Assembly: GCA_964411925.1 (NCBI GenBank)
Contig: CAYPNI010000001.1
Coordinates: 43,738 to 107,737, forward strand
Length of the DNA stretch: 64,000 nucleotides
Direction of reading: 5' to 3'
Source of the DNA: VFKU01 sp964411925
GTDB lineage: Bacteria; Hydrogenedentota; Hydrogenedentia; Hydrogenedentales; GCA-2746185
Under the pieces are notes generated by a model. It saw nothing but the letters and a program-made list of their open reading frames with translations. It ran no database searches and was not told the origin of the DNA. A program made the position numbers and the translations under genes. Position 1 is the stretch's first letter; every line of letters starts with the position of its first letter. This document shows positions 18,074-25,843 of the stretch, piece by piece.

Positions 18074-20686
18074 GTGGATGAAGCGCTCTCACTTGCGCGC
18101 GCGGAGCACGGCGTGTCGCCGCTTCGCGGCGTGCCGGATGGATTGCTGCGCGACTACGTCCCGATTCCGGACCGATACGATGAAGTGATCGGCGAATCGG
18201 GCGATGTACGGCCGCACTGGCGCCGCGTCATTGACGCGCTGAATGCGTACGATGCCGACGGTCTTGCGCGCATGCGCCGCCAGACGGAGAGCATCGTTCG
18301 CGAGTACGGCGTGACCTACAACATCCCGGGCGCGACCAAGGGTGCGGACCGTCCCTGGGCGCTCGATATCCTGCCCGTGGTGATTTCGGCGGAGGATTGG
18401 TCGTCCGTCGAGGCCGGCATGATGCAACGCGCACGCCTGCTCAATGCGATCCTTGCCGATCTCTATGGGCCGCGGCGGCTCCTGCACGATCGCGTGCTGC
18501 CGCCGGAATTCGTCTTCGCGAATCCGCGTTTTCTGCGCGCGTGTGACGGAATGCCGGTGCCTCAACACGGGCACGTCGCGCGGTATGCGGCGGATCTTGT
18601 CCGCGGCGCGGACGGCCGATGGCGCGTGTTCAGCGACCGCACGCAGGCCCCGGCGGGCGTGGGTCACGCGCTTGAAAACCGGATCGTGATCGGGCGCACG
18701 CTGCCGACGATCATGTCCGAAGTTCACGTGCGGCGCCTGGCCGGGTTTTTCGACAAGCTGAGGGGCATGCTGCGCGGCATGTCGCCCGCATCGCGCGAGA
18801 TTCCCACGATCGCGCTCCTGACGCCCGGCGCGCTCGACGGAGCCTACTTTGAACACGTTCTCCTCGCGCGCTACCTCGGATTCGACGTCGTCGAGGGCGA
18901 AGATCTCGCCGCGCGGGACAACCACCTCTACCTCCGGACGATCGCGGGCCTGCGCCAGGTCGATGTGATCATGCGGTGTATCGACGACGAAAGCTGCGAC
19001 CCGCTGGAACTCTTCAAGAGCACGCCCGAGGGCGTCGTCGGCCTGCTGCAAACACTGCGCGCCCGCAACGTCGCCGCGTGCAACGCGATCGGTTCCGGGG
19101 CGCTGGAATGCGCGGCGTTGGGCGCCGTACTTCCGCGGCTGTGCCGCCACCTCCTGGGGGAAGATCTCGTGTTGCCGCCTGTGAAGACATGGTGGGGCGG
19201 CGACGCGGAACAGCGTGAATACATCGAGAGCCGATTCGATTCGCTGCGGATCGCTCACGCGTTTGGAGGGACTCGGGACGCCCCGGTGGAGCCGCGTCAG
19301 CTGGAACGCTCGATCCGCCAATCGTTGTACCAGCGCTGGCGGCAACAGCCGTACGAATACGTCGCCATCGATGCGCCGGTTCCGTCGGTCGTGCCCGTGC
19401 GGACCGCCAAGGGGCTGGTTCCCAAAGGATTGACGATCCGCGCGTATGCAATCGGCGGGTCGAACCCGGAGCACCTTCACGTCCTGCCGGGGGGGCTCGG
19501 CCGCTTCATTGAACCGGAGGCCTATCCGAGCCCGGTCGTGCAGGCGGGCAAAGGCGCGAAAGACGTTTGGGTGCTCTCCGATCGCCCGGTCGAATACGTG
19601 AGCCTGTTGCAGTCGTCCGGGAGCGCCAAGGCGATCGCACGCTCGCCCGAGAACGTGTCGAGCCGGCTCGCCGAAAACCTTCTCTGGCTCGGTCGATACT
19701 GCGAGCGCACCGAGTGCAACGTGCGTGCGCTGCGCCACATGCTGATTCGTTGCGTGGACGAGGAGGAACTCGCGGACGTGCGGCTGTTGCGCGGCCTGAC
19801 GAATGGCGTGCCGTACCTGTTTCCGTTCGAGTTCCGCCAATCGCTGGGCACGAGCGGTCTCGTGGACTCCGACGTACTCGAAACCGTCCGGAACGCGATC
19901 ATGGACGCGGTCTACAACGCCGAGTCGAACCAGACGATTGCGGGGACGGTGATCTCCCTGCGGCGGGCGGCGTGGATCGTCCGGGAATTGTTCTCCGACG
20001 ACGACTGGCGCGTGTTAAACGCCTTTACTCACGAGTTTCTGCGTCTGCAACGCCGCGCATATCCGCCGGAGATCGGCGGCACGCTGCACGCGCTCGATCA
20101 ACTGGTGACGGGGCTCGCGGCCTTCAGCGGGCTGGTCCACGAGAACATGACGCGCGAACCCGGCCGCGTGTTCATCCAGTTGGGCCGCCGGATCGAACGC
20201 GGCTACTTCACGCTGCGGCTCCTGCGCGAGTCCACGCGCGAGCCGGACACGGGCGACCCCGCTCAACTCCGCAGCCTGCTCGCGATCTGCGACAGCCCGA
20301 TGACGTATCGGGCGCGGTATGGCCCGACCTTTGAGTTGCCGCTCGTGCTCGACCTGCTCATTTCGGACGTAACCAACCCGCGCTCCGTCGCGTACCAGGT
20401 GGTGGACACCGCGCAATTGCTCGCACAATTGCCCAATCCGGCGTCGCACGGCCCGCTGCGGGACGAGGAACGGCTCGTAGCGCAATTGAACACGAAGATC
20501 CTGGTAGCAGACGTGTACCAGCTTTCGGAGCGGAACGAATTTGGAGAGCTGCCGTTGCTGCACGGCCTGCTCGATCAAACGATCCGGATGTTTATGGATG
20601 TCTCCGATGCGCTGTCGCATCGTTACTTCATTCACGCCGCTCGGCCCCACCCGACTGAGACGGTCGTCGAGCCTCCATCAACATGA
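18074..20686 (+). CDS. Circularly permuted ATP-grasp / alpha-E fusion protein with altered ATP site
   Basis: About 870 residues: a circularly permuted ATP-grasp half (DUF404-DUF407, about 1-520) fused to a C-terminal alpha-E half (about 530-830, beginning SSRLAENLLWLGRYCERTE). Motifs such as RPWALDILPVVISAEDW, TPGALDGAYFEH, VDVIMRCIDDESCDPLEL and HVLPGGLGRFIEPE show the family clearly. However, the segment that normally holds the ATP-binding Lys-Pro (KPANESGG in the stand-alone neighbour) reads RIAHAFGG, with His at residue 395, and the following Gln-Glu region is YVAIDAP. This half may therefore not bind ATP normally. The GTG start at 18074 has a GGAGA 9 bases upstream; the frame is open to 17921. 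The stop overlaps the transglutaminase start by 4 bases (ATGA). Confidence 0.88.
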   Translation: MDEALSLARAEHGVSPLRGVPDGLLRDYVPIPDRYDEVIGESGDVRPHWRRVIDALNAYDADGLARMRRQTESIVREYGVTYNIPGATKGADRPWALDILPVVISAEDWSSVEAGMMQRARLLNAILADLYGPRRLLHDRVLPPEFVFANPRFLRACDGMPVPQHGHVARYAADLVRGADGRWRVFSDRTQAPAGVGHALENRIVIGRTLPTIMSEVHVRRLAGFFDKLRGMLRGMSPASREIPTIALLTPGALDGAYFEHVLLARYLGFDVVEGEDLAARDNHLYLRTIAGLRQVDVIMRCIDDESCDPLELFKSTPEGVVGLLQTLRARNVAACNAIGSGALECAALGAVLPRLCRHLLGEDLVLPPVKTWWGGDAEQREYIESRFDSLRIAHAFGGTRDAPVEPRQLERSIRQSLYQRWRQQPYEYVAIDAPVPSVVPVRTAKGLVPKGLTIRAYAIGGSNPEHLHVLPGGLGRFIEPEAYPSPVVQAGKGAKDVWVLSDRPVEYVSLLQSSGSAKAIARSPENVSSRLAENLLWLGRYCERTECNVRALRHMLIRCVDEEELADVRLLRGLTNGVPYLFPFEFRQSLGTSGLVDSDVLETVRNAIMDAVYNAESNQTIAGTVISLRRAAWIVRELFSDDDWRVLNAFTHEFLRLQRRAYPPEIGGTLHALDQLVTGLAAFSGLVHENMTREPGRVFIQLGRRIERGYFTLRLLRESTREPDTGDPAQLRSLLAICDSPMTYRARYGPTFELPLVLDLLISDVTNPRSVAYQVVDTAQLLAQLPNPASHGPLRDEERLVAQLNTKILVADVYQLSERNEFGELPLLHGLLDQTIRMFMDVSDALSHRYFIHAARPHPTETVVEPPST

Positions 20687-21561
20687 AGTATCGAATCTCC
20701 CACGTGACCCGCTATGTGTATCAGGGCGTTGTGCCCGTTGGGTACAACCGAGTGTGCCTGTCTCCCCGGACGTTCGCCGGTCAACAGCGGCTCCGGTTCG
20801 ATATGCGGGTTGCACCCGTGCCGGCGATCTTCAGCCAGCCCGCCGCGGATTTCTATGGCAACGACGTCACGTTTTTCAGCGTGCAGGCGCCGCACGATAC
20901 TCTCGAGATTGTCGCGCAGAGTGACGTGCAGCTTTCGCCGCGACGAGTGCCGCTCGCGACCGCGACGCCGCCCTGGGAAGACGTGCGGGCCGCGGTCCGG
21001 GGCGCCGCATCGGACGCGCTTTTGGACGCGTATCAATATACGTTCGCGTCCGACTGCGTTCCGATGCTGGAATCGCTGCGCAAATACGCAGCGACTTCAT
21101 TTGGCCCCGGCCGGCCCGTCCTCGAGGCCGTGCTCGATCTCACGGACCGGATTCACCGTGAGTTCGAATACGATCCAGCCGCAACGACGGTCGCGACTCC
21201 CGTCGAGGAAGTGTTGATGAACCGGCGCGGCGTCTGCCAGGATTTCGCGCACCTCCAGATTGGCTGTCTGCGGGCGATGGGCGTGCCGGCGCGTTACGTC
21301 AGCGGGTACATTGCGCCGGTTCGTGACGACACGGGCGCGGCGATGGTCGGCGCGCAAGCGTCGCACGCGTGGATTTCGGCGTACGTCCCGGGGCATGACT
21401 GGGTAGACATCGACCCGACCAACAATGTCATTCCGACGACGGGCCACATTACACTGGGGTGGGCACGGGACTACACGGAGGTCAGCCCGGTGCGCGGCGT
21501 CATTCTCGGCGGCGGCACGCAGACGCTCGAAGTCGAAGTACACGTCTCCGCGGCGGCATAG
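20683..21561 (+). CDS. Transglutaminase-like cysteine protease family protein
   Basis: 292 residues: an N-terminal bacterial transglutaminase-like beta domain (about 1-80, beginning MKYRISHVTRYVYQG) and a transglutaminase core with all three catalytic residues: Cys185 in RRGVCQDFAH, His228 in ASHAWI and Asp244 in DIDPTN. There is no signal peptide, so it should act in the cytoplasm. Members of COG1305 next to alpha-E and ATP-grasp proteins are thought to cleave or ligate the peptide made by that module. The ATG overlaps the stop of the ATP-grasp/alpha-E fusion by 4 bases, so translation is probably coupled and the two gene products act together. An intact triad here contrasts with the altered ATP site of the upstream gene. 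Confidence 0.95.
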   Translation: MKYRISHVTRYVYQGVVPVGYNRVCLSPRTFAGQQRLRFDMRVAPVPAIFSQPAADFYGNDVTFFSVQAPHDTLEIVAQSDVQLSPRRVPLATATPPWEDVRAAVRGAASDALLDAYQYTFASDCVPMLESLRKYAATSFGPGRPVLEAVLDLTDRIHREFEYDPAATTVATPVEEVLMNRRGVCQDFAHLQIGCLRAMGVPARYVSGYIAPVRDDTGAAMVGAQASHAWISAYVPGHDWVDIDPTNNVIPTTGHITLGWARDYTEVSPVRGVILGGGTQTLEVEVHVSAAA

Positions 21562-21671
21562 CGCCCGCGTTGAGATCGCACTCCCGAGCGAGCGCGTGTT
21601 GATTCTCGGTTACGGCTCTGATTGAATCCGGGCCTGTCGCCCCGCGCGGGCGTGGGCTGCGGAGAGGGCCG

Positions 21672-22838
21672 ATGGATTTCACGCTGGCCGAAGAGCACCG
21701 GATGCTGAAAGACCTCGTCGCGCGTTTTGTGCGCGACCATCTGATGCCGCTCGAGACGGCCGTCCTGGAACGCGAAGCCGCCGGCCAAGGTTCAGGCCTT
21801 ACGGCAGCCGAACACGAGAAGCTGGACGAAACCTCCAAGGCGCTGGGGCTCTGGGGCCTGGATGCGCCCGAGGACGTCGGCGGCGCTGACCTGCCCTACG
21901 TCGCGCTCGTCGGCGTCAATGAAGAACTAGGAAGGACGGTGACGAAGTATTACCTGCCGCCGGACTCGCCCAACCTTCGCATGTTGATGGCCACGGTCAA
22001 CGAACAGCAGCGCGCGGCCTATCTCGAACCCTACGTATCGAAGGGACTCGTTTCCGCCATCGGCATCTCGGAACCCGGCGCGGGTTCCGACCCTTCGGCA
22101 ATGCGCACGCGCGCGATTCGTGAGGGCGAAGAGTGGGTGCTGAACGGCCGCAAGATCTGGATCAGCCGAGCGGACGAGGCCGACTTCACGATCGTCATGG
22201 CGGTGACGGACGTCGAAAAAGGCGCGCACGGAGGCATCTCGGCGTTCCTCGTGGACAGGGACACGCCGGGCTTCATTGTCGAACGGCGCATTCCGATGGT
22301 CGGCGGCGAGACCACGTTTGAGGTTGTGTTGGACGACTGCCGGATTCCCGCCTGGAAGCTGCTTGGCGAACAGGGCCAGGGCTTCGCGCCGATGCAACTG
22401 CGGCTGTCCACGCGCCGACTGGAGATGGCGGCGTGGTGCATCGGTATTGCCCAGCGCGCGCTCGACATGGTCTGCGAATACGCGCCGCAGCGCGTCACCT
22501 TCGGCGCGCCGCTCTCCGAACGCCAGACGGTGCAGTGGTGGGTGGCGGATGCGGCAACGCAGATTCACGCGTGCCGCCTGATGACCTACGATGCGGCGTG
22601 CAAGCTCGACCAGGGCGGCAGCGCGCGCTCGGAACTCTCGATGATCAAGGTCTTCGCCACGGAGATGGCGTGGGACGTGGTGGACAAGGCGATGCAGGTC
22701 TTCGGCGGCATGGGTATGTCCAAGGAGATGCCGTTGCAGCTGATGGCGTCGCGCGTGCGCAACATGCGCATTTACGACGGCCCCTCCGAAGTTCACCGTT
22801 GGGTCATCGCGCGAAAACTGCTGGGCACGCGCAAGTAA
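21672..22838 (+). CDS. Acyl-CoA dehydrogenase family protein
   Basis: 388 residues covering the N-terminal helical, middle beta and C-terminal helical domains of FAD-dependent acyl-CoA dehydrogenases. Visible: the flavin/substrate motif AIGISEPGAGSDPSA, WVLNGRKIWISRA, the central RLEMAAWCIGIAQRALD, and QVFGGMGMSKEMPLQLM near the FAD-adenine site. At the usual catalytic base position the sequence is IYDGPSEVH, with Asp369 where classical enzymes have Glu. From memory, an Asp in a DGPxEVH context is typical of ACAD10/ACAD11-like proteins, so short- or medium-chain beta-oxidation should not be assumed. The ATG at 21672 follows the transglutaminase after 110 bases, and an alpha/beta hydrolase follows after 14 bases, probably in the same transcript. 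Confidence 0.93.
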   Translation: MDFTLAEEHRMLKDLVARFVRDHLMPLETAVLEREAAGQGSGLTAAEHEKLDETSKALGLWGLDAPEDVGGADLPYVALVGVNEELGRTVTKYYLPPDSPNLRMLMATVNEQQRAAYLEPYVSKGLVSAIGISEPGAGSDPSAMRTRAIREGEEWVLNGRKIWISRADEADFTIVMAVTDVEKGAHGGISAFLVDRDTPGFIVERRIPMVGGETTFEVVLDDCRIPAWKLLGEQGQGFAPMQLRLSTRRLEMAAWCIGIAQRALDMVCEYAPQRVTFGAPLSERQTVQWWVADAATQIHACRLMTYDAACKLDQGGSARSELSMIKVFATEMAWDVVDKAMQVFGGMGMSKEMPLQLMASRVRNMRIYDGPSEVHRWVIARKLLGTRK

Positions 22839-22852
22839 CGGGGACGCGATCG

Positions 22853-23617
22853 ATGGCGACGCTCAACCGCGACGGCGTCAACCTGTACTACGAAATCCAC
22901 GGGGACGGCCCCACGATCCTGCTCACGCATGGGTACTCGTCGACCTCGCAAATGTGGCGCGGGCAAATCGATCTATTGTCGAATCGCCATCGGCTGATTC
23001 TCTGGGACATGCGCGGCCACGGGCGCAGCGATTCGCCGGAGGATCCCGGGCTCTACAGCGAGGCGGCAACCGTCGCAGACATGGCGGCGCTGCTCGACGC
23101 GGCCGGCGCGGACGACGCGATCGTTGCGGGGCTGTCGCTGGGCGGCTACATGTCGCTCGCGTTTCACCTCGCGCATCCGGCGCGCACACGCGCGCTGATG
23201 ATTTTCGATTCCGGCCCGGGATACAAGAGCGCGGAGGCCCGGCGGCAGTGGAACGACACGGTCGAGGCGACGGCGCGCGATTTCGAGACGCGGGGGCTTG
23301 AACGCCTCAAGGGCCGGAGTCCGGAAGTCTCCGGCGCGCATCACCGCTCGGCGAAGGGCCTCGCACTTGCCGCGCGCGGGATGCTGGCGCAGTTCGACAG
23401 CCGCATCATCGAATCACTTCTCCGCGTCGCCGTGCCGACGCTGATTGTGGTTGGATCGCGGGATGAGCCGTTCCTGGCCCCCGCGAGCTACATGGCGGCG
23501 AAGATCCCGAACGCCGTGAAGGTGGTCATTCCGGATGCGGGCCACGCGGCGAACATCGACCAGCCGGCGGCGTTCAACGCGGCCGTGTCCGATTTTTTAG
23601 ACGGCCTGGATCAATAG
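22853..23617 (+). CDS. Alpha/beta hydrolase
   Basis: 254 residues of the alpha/beta-hydrolase fold. The oxyanion region is TILLTHGYSSTSQMW, the nucleophile elbow is GLSLGGYMS (Ser), the acidic residue is the Asp in VVGSRDEPF, and the catalytic His is in DAGHAANIDQP. The overall pattern resembles small esterases, lactonases and haloperoxidase-like enzymes; the substrate is not evident. There is no signal peptide. The frame is open back to 22433, but that part overlaps the acyl-CoA dehydrogenase in another phase, and the ATG at 22853 starts exactly at the family N-terminus (NRDGVNLYYEIHGDGP). Being 14 bases behind an acyl-CoA dehydrogenase, it may hydrolyse a thioester or ester product of that pathway (inference). 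Confidence 0.92.
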   Translation: MATLNRDGVNLYYEIHGDGPTILLTHGYSSTSQMWRGQIDLLSNRHRLILWDMRGHGRSDSPEDPGLYSEAATVADMAALLDAAGADDAIVAGLSLGGYMSLAFHLAHPARTRALMIFDSGPGYKSAEARRQWNDTVEATARDFETRGLERLKGRSPEVSGAHHRSAKGLALAARGMLAQFDSRIIESLLRVAVPTLIVVGSRDEPFLAPASYMAAKIPNAVKVVIPDAGHAANIDQPAAFNAAVSDFLDGLDQ

Positions 23618-23645
23618 ATTGTACGAGATGAATGCGCGAGGAGGA

Positions 23646-23674
23646 TGGGACACCTGCGCCGTTGTGCGTATACT
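23646..23674 (+). promoter_or_regulatory. Possible sigma70-type promoter of the PQQ dehydrogenase gene
   Basis: A good -10 box TATACT (23669-23674) lies 33 bases before the ATG at 23708, with a weak -35 match TGGGAC (23646-23651) at 17-base spacing. Confidence 0.35.
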
Positions 23675-23707
23675 GAGTGGATTGGGCGGAAAGCGGTTCA
23701 ACCTGGG

Positions 23708-25843
23708 ATGAATCCAATGAGACTGGCTCGGCACGCGTCCTTGATTGTGTTTGCACTGTTGCTTGGTGTATCTGCGATCGGTTCAGCGCAGGATTCGCCG
23801 GCGTTCACCATGGAGCAGGCGGGCGCGGGGCGCACGGATTACCGCCAGCATTGTGTCGCGTGCCACGGTCAGCGGCTCGAAGGCATGCACTTGTCGCCCA
23901 GCCTGGTCGGCGAGCGCTTCGATCGGATGTGGCGCGGCAAGTCGGCGGATCTCCTCTTCTTCCACTTGCGGCGAATGCCGCAGGAACCCGCCGGCAAACC
24001 GGGAAGCCTGAGCGATGAGCAGTACGCGGGAATTCTCGCCTACATTCTGCTGTCCAACGGGTTTGAGGCGGGTGAAGCCGCCCTCCCCTCCGATTCCGGC
24101 GCGCTTGGCAAAGTCATCATCCCGCGGGGCGATGCGTCGGACTTTGATCCGTTTGCGCCCGTGGCCGGGGCCGCGGAAAAGTCGGCAAACCTGCAGGGTC
24201 TGCCGGACGTATCGAGCGCGGAACTTCAGACGCCGTCCGAAAACGACTGGCTGCAATGGGGCCGCACGTACGACGGGCAGAACTACAGTCCGCTGACGAT
24301 CATCAACCGAGACAACGTTGCGGGCCTGCAACTGGCCTGGCGCGCACCGCTGCGCGAGGGGATGAGCATGCCAACCCCGCTCGTGCACCACGGGGTGATG
24401 TTCATCCAGACGTTCCCTGACGCGTTGCTCGCGATCGACGCGACGAACGGCGCCGTCCTCTGGCGGCACGAGTACAAGCCGAAATTCGGCTCGAGCCAGA
24501 AAATGGGGCTCGCGCTGCACGGCGACAAAGTGCTCGTGCCGACGTCGGACCTGCACGTGATCGCGTTAGATGCGAAAACCGGGGCGCTGATCTGGGACCA
24601 CGAGATCCAGCCGGAGACGGACCCGTCGATGCGCGCGCGGTATCAGATTCGCGGCGCGCCGATGGTGGTTGGCGACAAGGTCATCCAGGGCGTGACGGCG
24701 AGTTTCGTGCCGCGCGGCGGATTCCTGATCGGGATCGATGTCGAGTCCGGCAAGGAGGAATGGCGCTTCAACACGATTGCGCGGCCGGGCACGCCGGGCG
24801 GCGAGACGTGGAACGACCTGCCCATTGACGACCGCAGCGGCGGATCGGTCTGGCACCAGGGGACCTACGACCCCGAGCTCAACCTCATCTTCTACGGCAT
24901 CGCGCCAACCTATGACACGGGGCCGCTGCTCAACTCCGTCGAGAAGGAGGGCGTAACCAACGATGCGTTGTATACGAACTGCACCGTCGCGCTGAATCCG
25001 GAGACGGGTGAACTCGTCTGGCACTACCAGCACATGCAGAACGACCAGTGGGACCTCGACTGGGTGTTCGAACGGCAAATCGTGACCATTCCCGTGAACG
25101 GCGAGCCGCGAAAAGTGGTGATGAACGTCGGCAAGATGGCGATTCTAGAGGCGCTCGACGCAAAGACCGGTGAATACCTGTTTTCGGTCGATATGGGCGT
25201 GCAGAACGTGATCACGGTTATCGATCCCAATACCGGCGCGAAAACGTTTGACCCGGACAAAATGCCTGACCCGGATCGGCCGTGCGTCATTTGTCCGAGC
25301 GCGTTTGGCGCGCGGAGTTGGCCGCCGACGTCTTACAGTCCGCGGACGAAATTTCTGTATGTGCCGATCACGGAGTGGTGCATGGCGTTTGGTAAAGAAG
25401 GGATAAAGTTGCTGAGCTCGGGCGTCGGCATTACCACCGCGCCGCATCCTGCCACGGCAGACGGCATGATGGGCAAGTTGCAGGCGGTTGACGTCGTCCA
25501 GCGCAAGCTCGCGTGGTCGCATGACGTCGCCCCGCCGATTACGACGTCGGTGCTGTCCACGGCGGGCGGCCTCGTTTTCTCAGGCGATCTCGAGCCGTCG
25601 CTGAAAGCGTTCGACGACGAGACGGGTGAATTGCTGTGGCAGTCGGGACTGGAAGACCTGCCGAGTTCGAGCGTGATCAGTTACCGCGTGGACGATCGCC
25701 AGTACGTGGCGGTCGTGGTCGGCATTACGAATTTGCACAGCCGTGACCTGGCACGGACGTACGGCGAATTCCTTGCAAGCAAGGGCGAGCCGGCTTTCAA
25801 CCCGCCAAACGGCGGCGCTGCCATTTGGGTTTTTGCTCTTTGA
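23708..25843 (+). CDS. Exported PQQ-dependent dehydrogenase with N-terminal cytochrome c domain
   Basis: 711 residues. A signal peptide (hydrophobic LIVFALLLGVSAIG, cleavage near SAQDS) is followed by a c-type cytochrome domain with haem site CVACH (49-53), a linker, and a beta-propeller of the quinoprotein alcohol/glucose dehydrogenase family (from about residue 180: WLQWGRTYDGQNYSPL). Propeller repeats are seen as LLAIDATNGAVLWRHE, VIALDAKTGALIWDHE and CTVALNPETGELVWHYQH, and the last blade region shows TAGGLVFSGDLEPSLKAFD. Electrons taken by PQQ are probably passed to the fused haem. In better-known quinohaemoprotein alcohol dehydrogenases the cytochrome is C-terminal, so the order here is notable. 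The substrate is an unknown alcohol or aldose. No PQQ synthesis genes are in the window. ATG at 23717 is an alternative start. The last 47 bases overlap the opposite-strand gene. Confidence 0.92.
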   Translation: MNPMRLARHASLIVFALLLGVSAIGSAQDSPAFTMEQAGAGRTDYRQHCVACHGQRLEGMHLSPSLVGERFDRMWRGKSADLLFFHLRRMPQEPAGKPGSLSDEQYAGILAYILLSNGFEAGEAALPSDSGALGKVIIPRGDASDFDPFAPVAGAAEKSANLQGLPDVSSAELQTPSENDWLQWGRTYDGQNYSPLTIINRDNVAGLQLAWRAPLREGMSMPTPLVHHGVMFIQTFPDALLAIDATNGAVLWRHEYKPKFGSSQKMGLALHGDKVLVPTSDLHVIALDAKTGALIWDHEIQPETDPSMRARYQIRGAPMVVGDKVIQGVTASFVPRGGFLIGIDVESGKEEWRFNTIARPGTPGGETWNDLPIDDRSGGSVWHQGTYDPELNLIFYGIAPTYDTGPLLNSVEKEGVTNDALYTNCTVALNPETGELVWHYQHMQNDQWDLDWVFERQIVTIPVNGEPRKVVMNVGKMAILEALDAKTGEYLFSVDMGVQNVITVIDPNTGAKTFDPDKMPDPDRPCVICPSAFGARSWPPTSYSPRTKFLYVPITEWCMAFGKEGIKLLSSGVGITTAPHPATADGMMGKLQAVDVVQRKLAWSHDVAPPITTSVLSTAGGLVFSGDLEPSLKAFDDETGELLWQSGLEDLPSSSVISYRVDDRQYVAVVVGITNLHSRDLARTYGEFLASKGEPAFNPPNGGAAIWVFAL

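Noticed and set aside
18089..19840. Minus-strand open frame of 583 codons
   Set aside because: Shadow of the ATP-grasp/alpha-E fusion; no domain.
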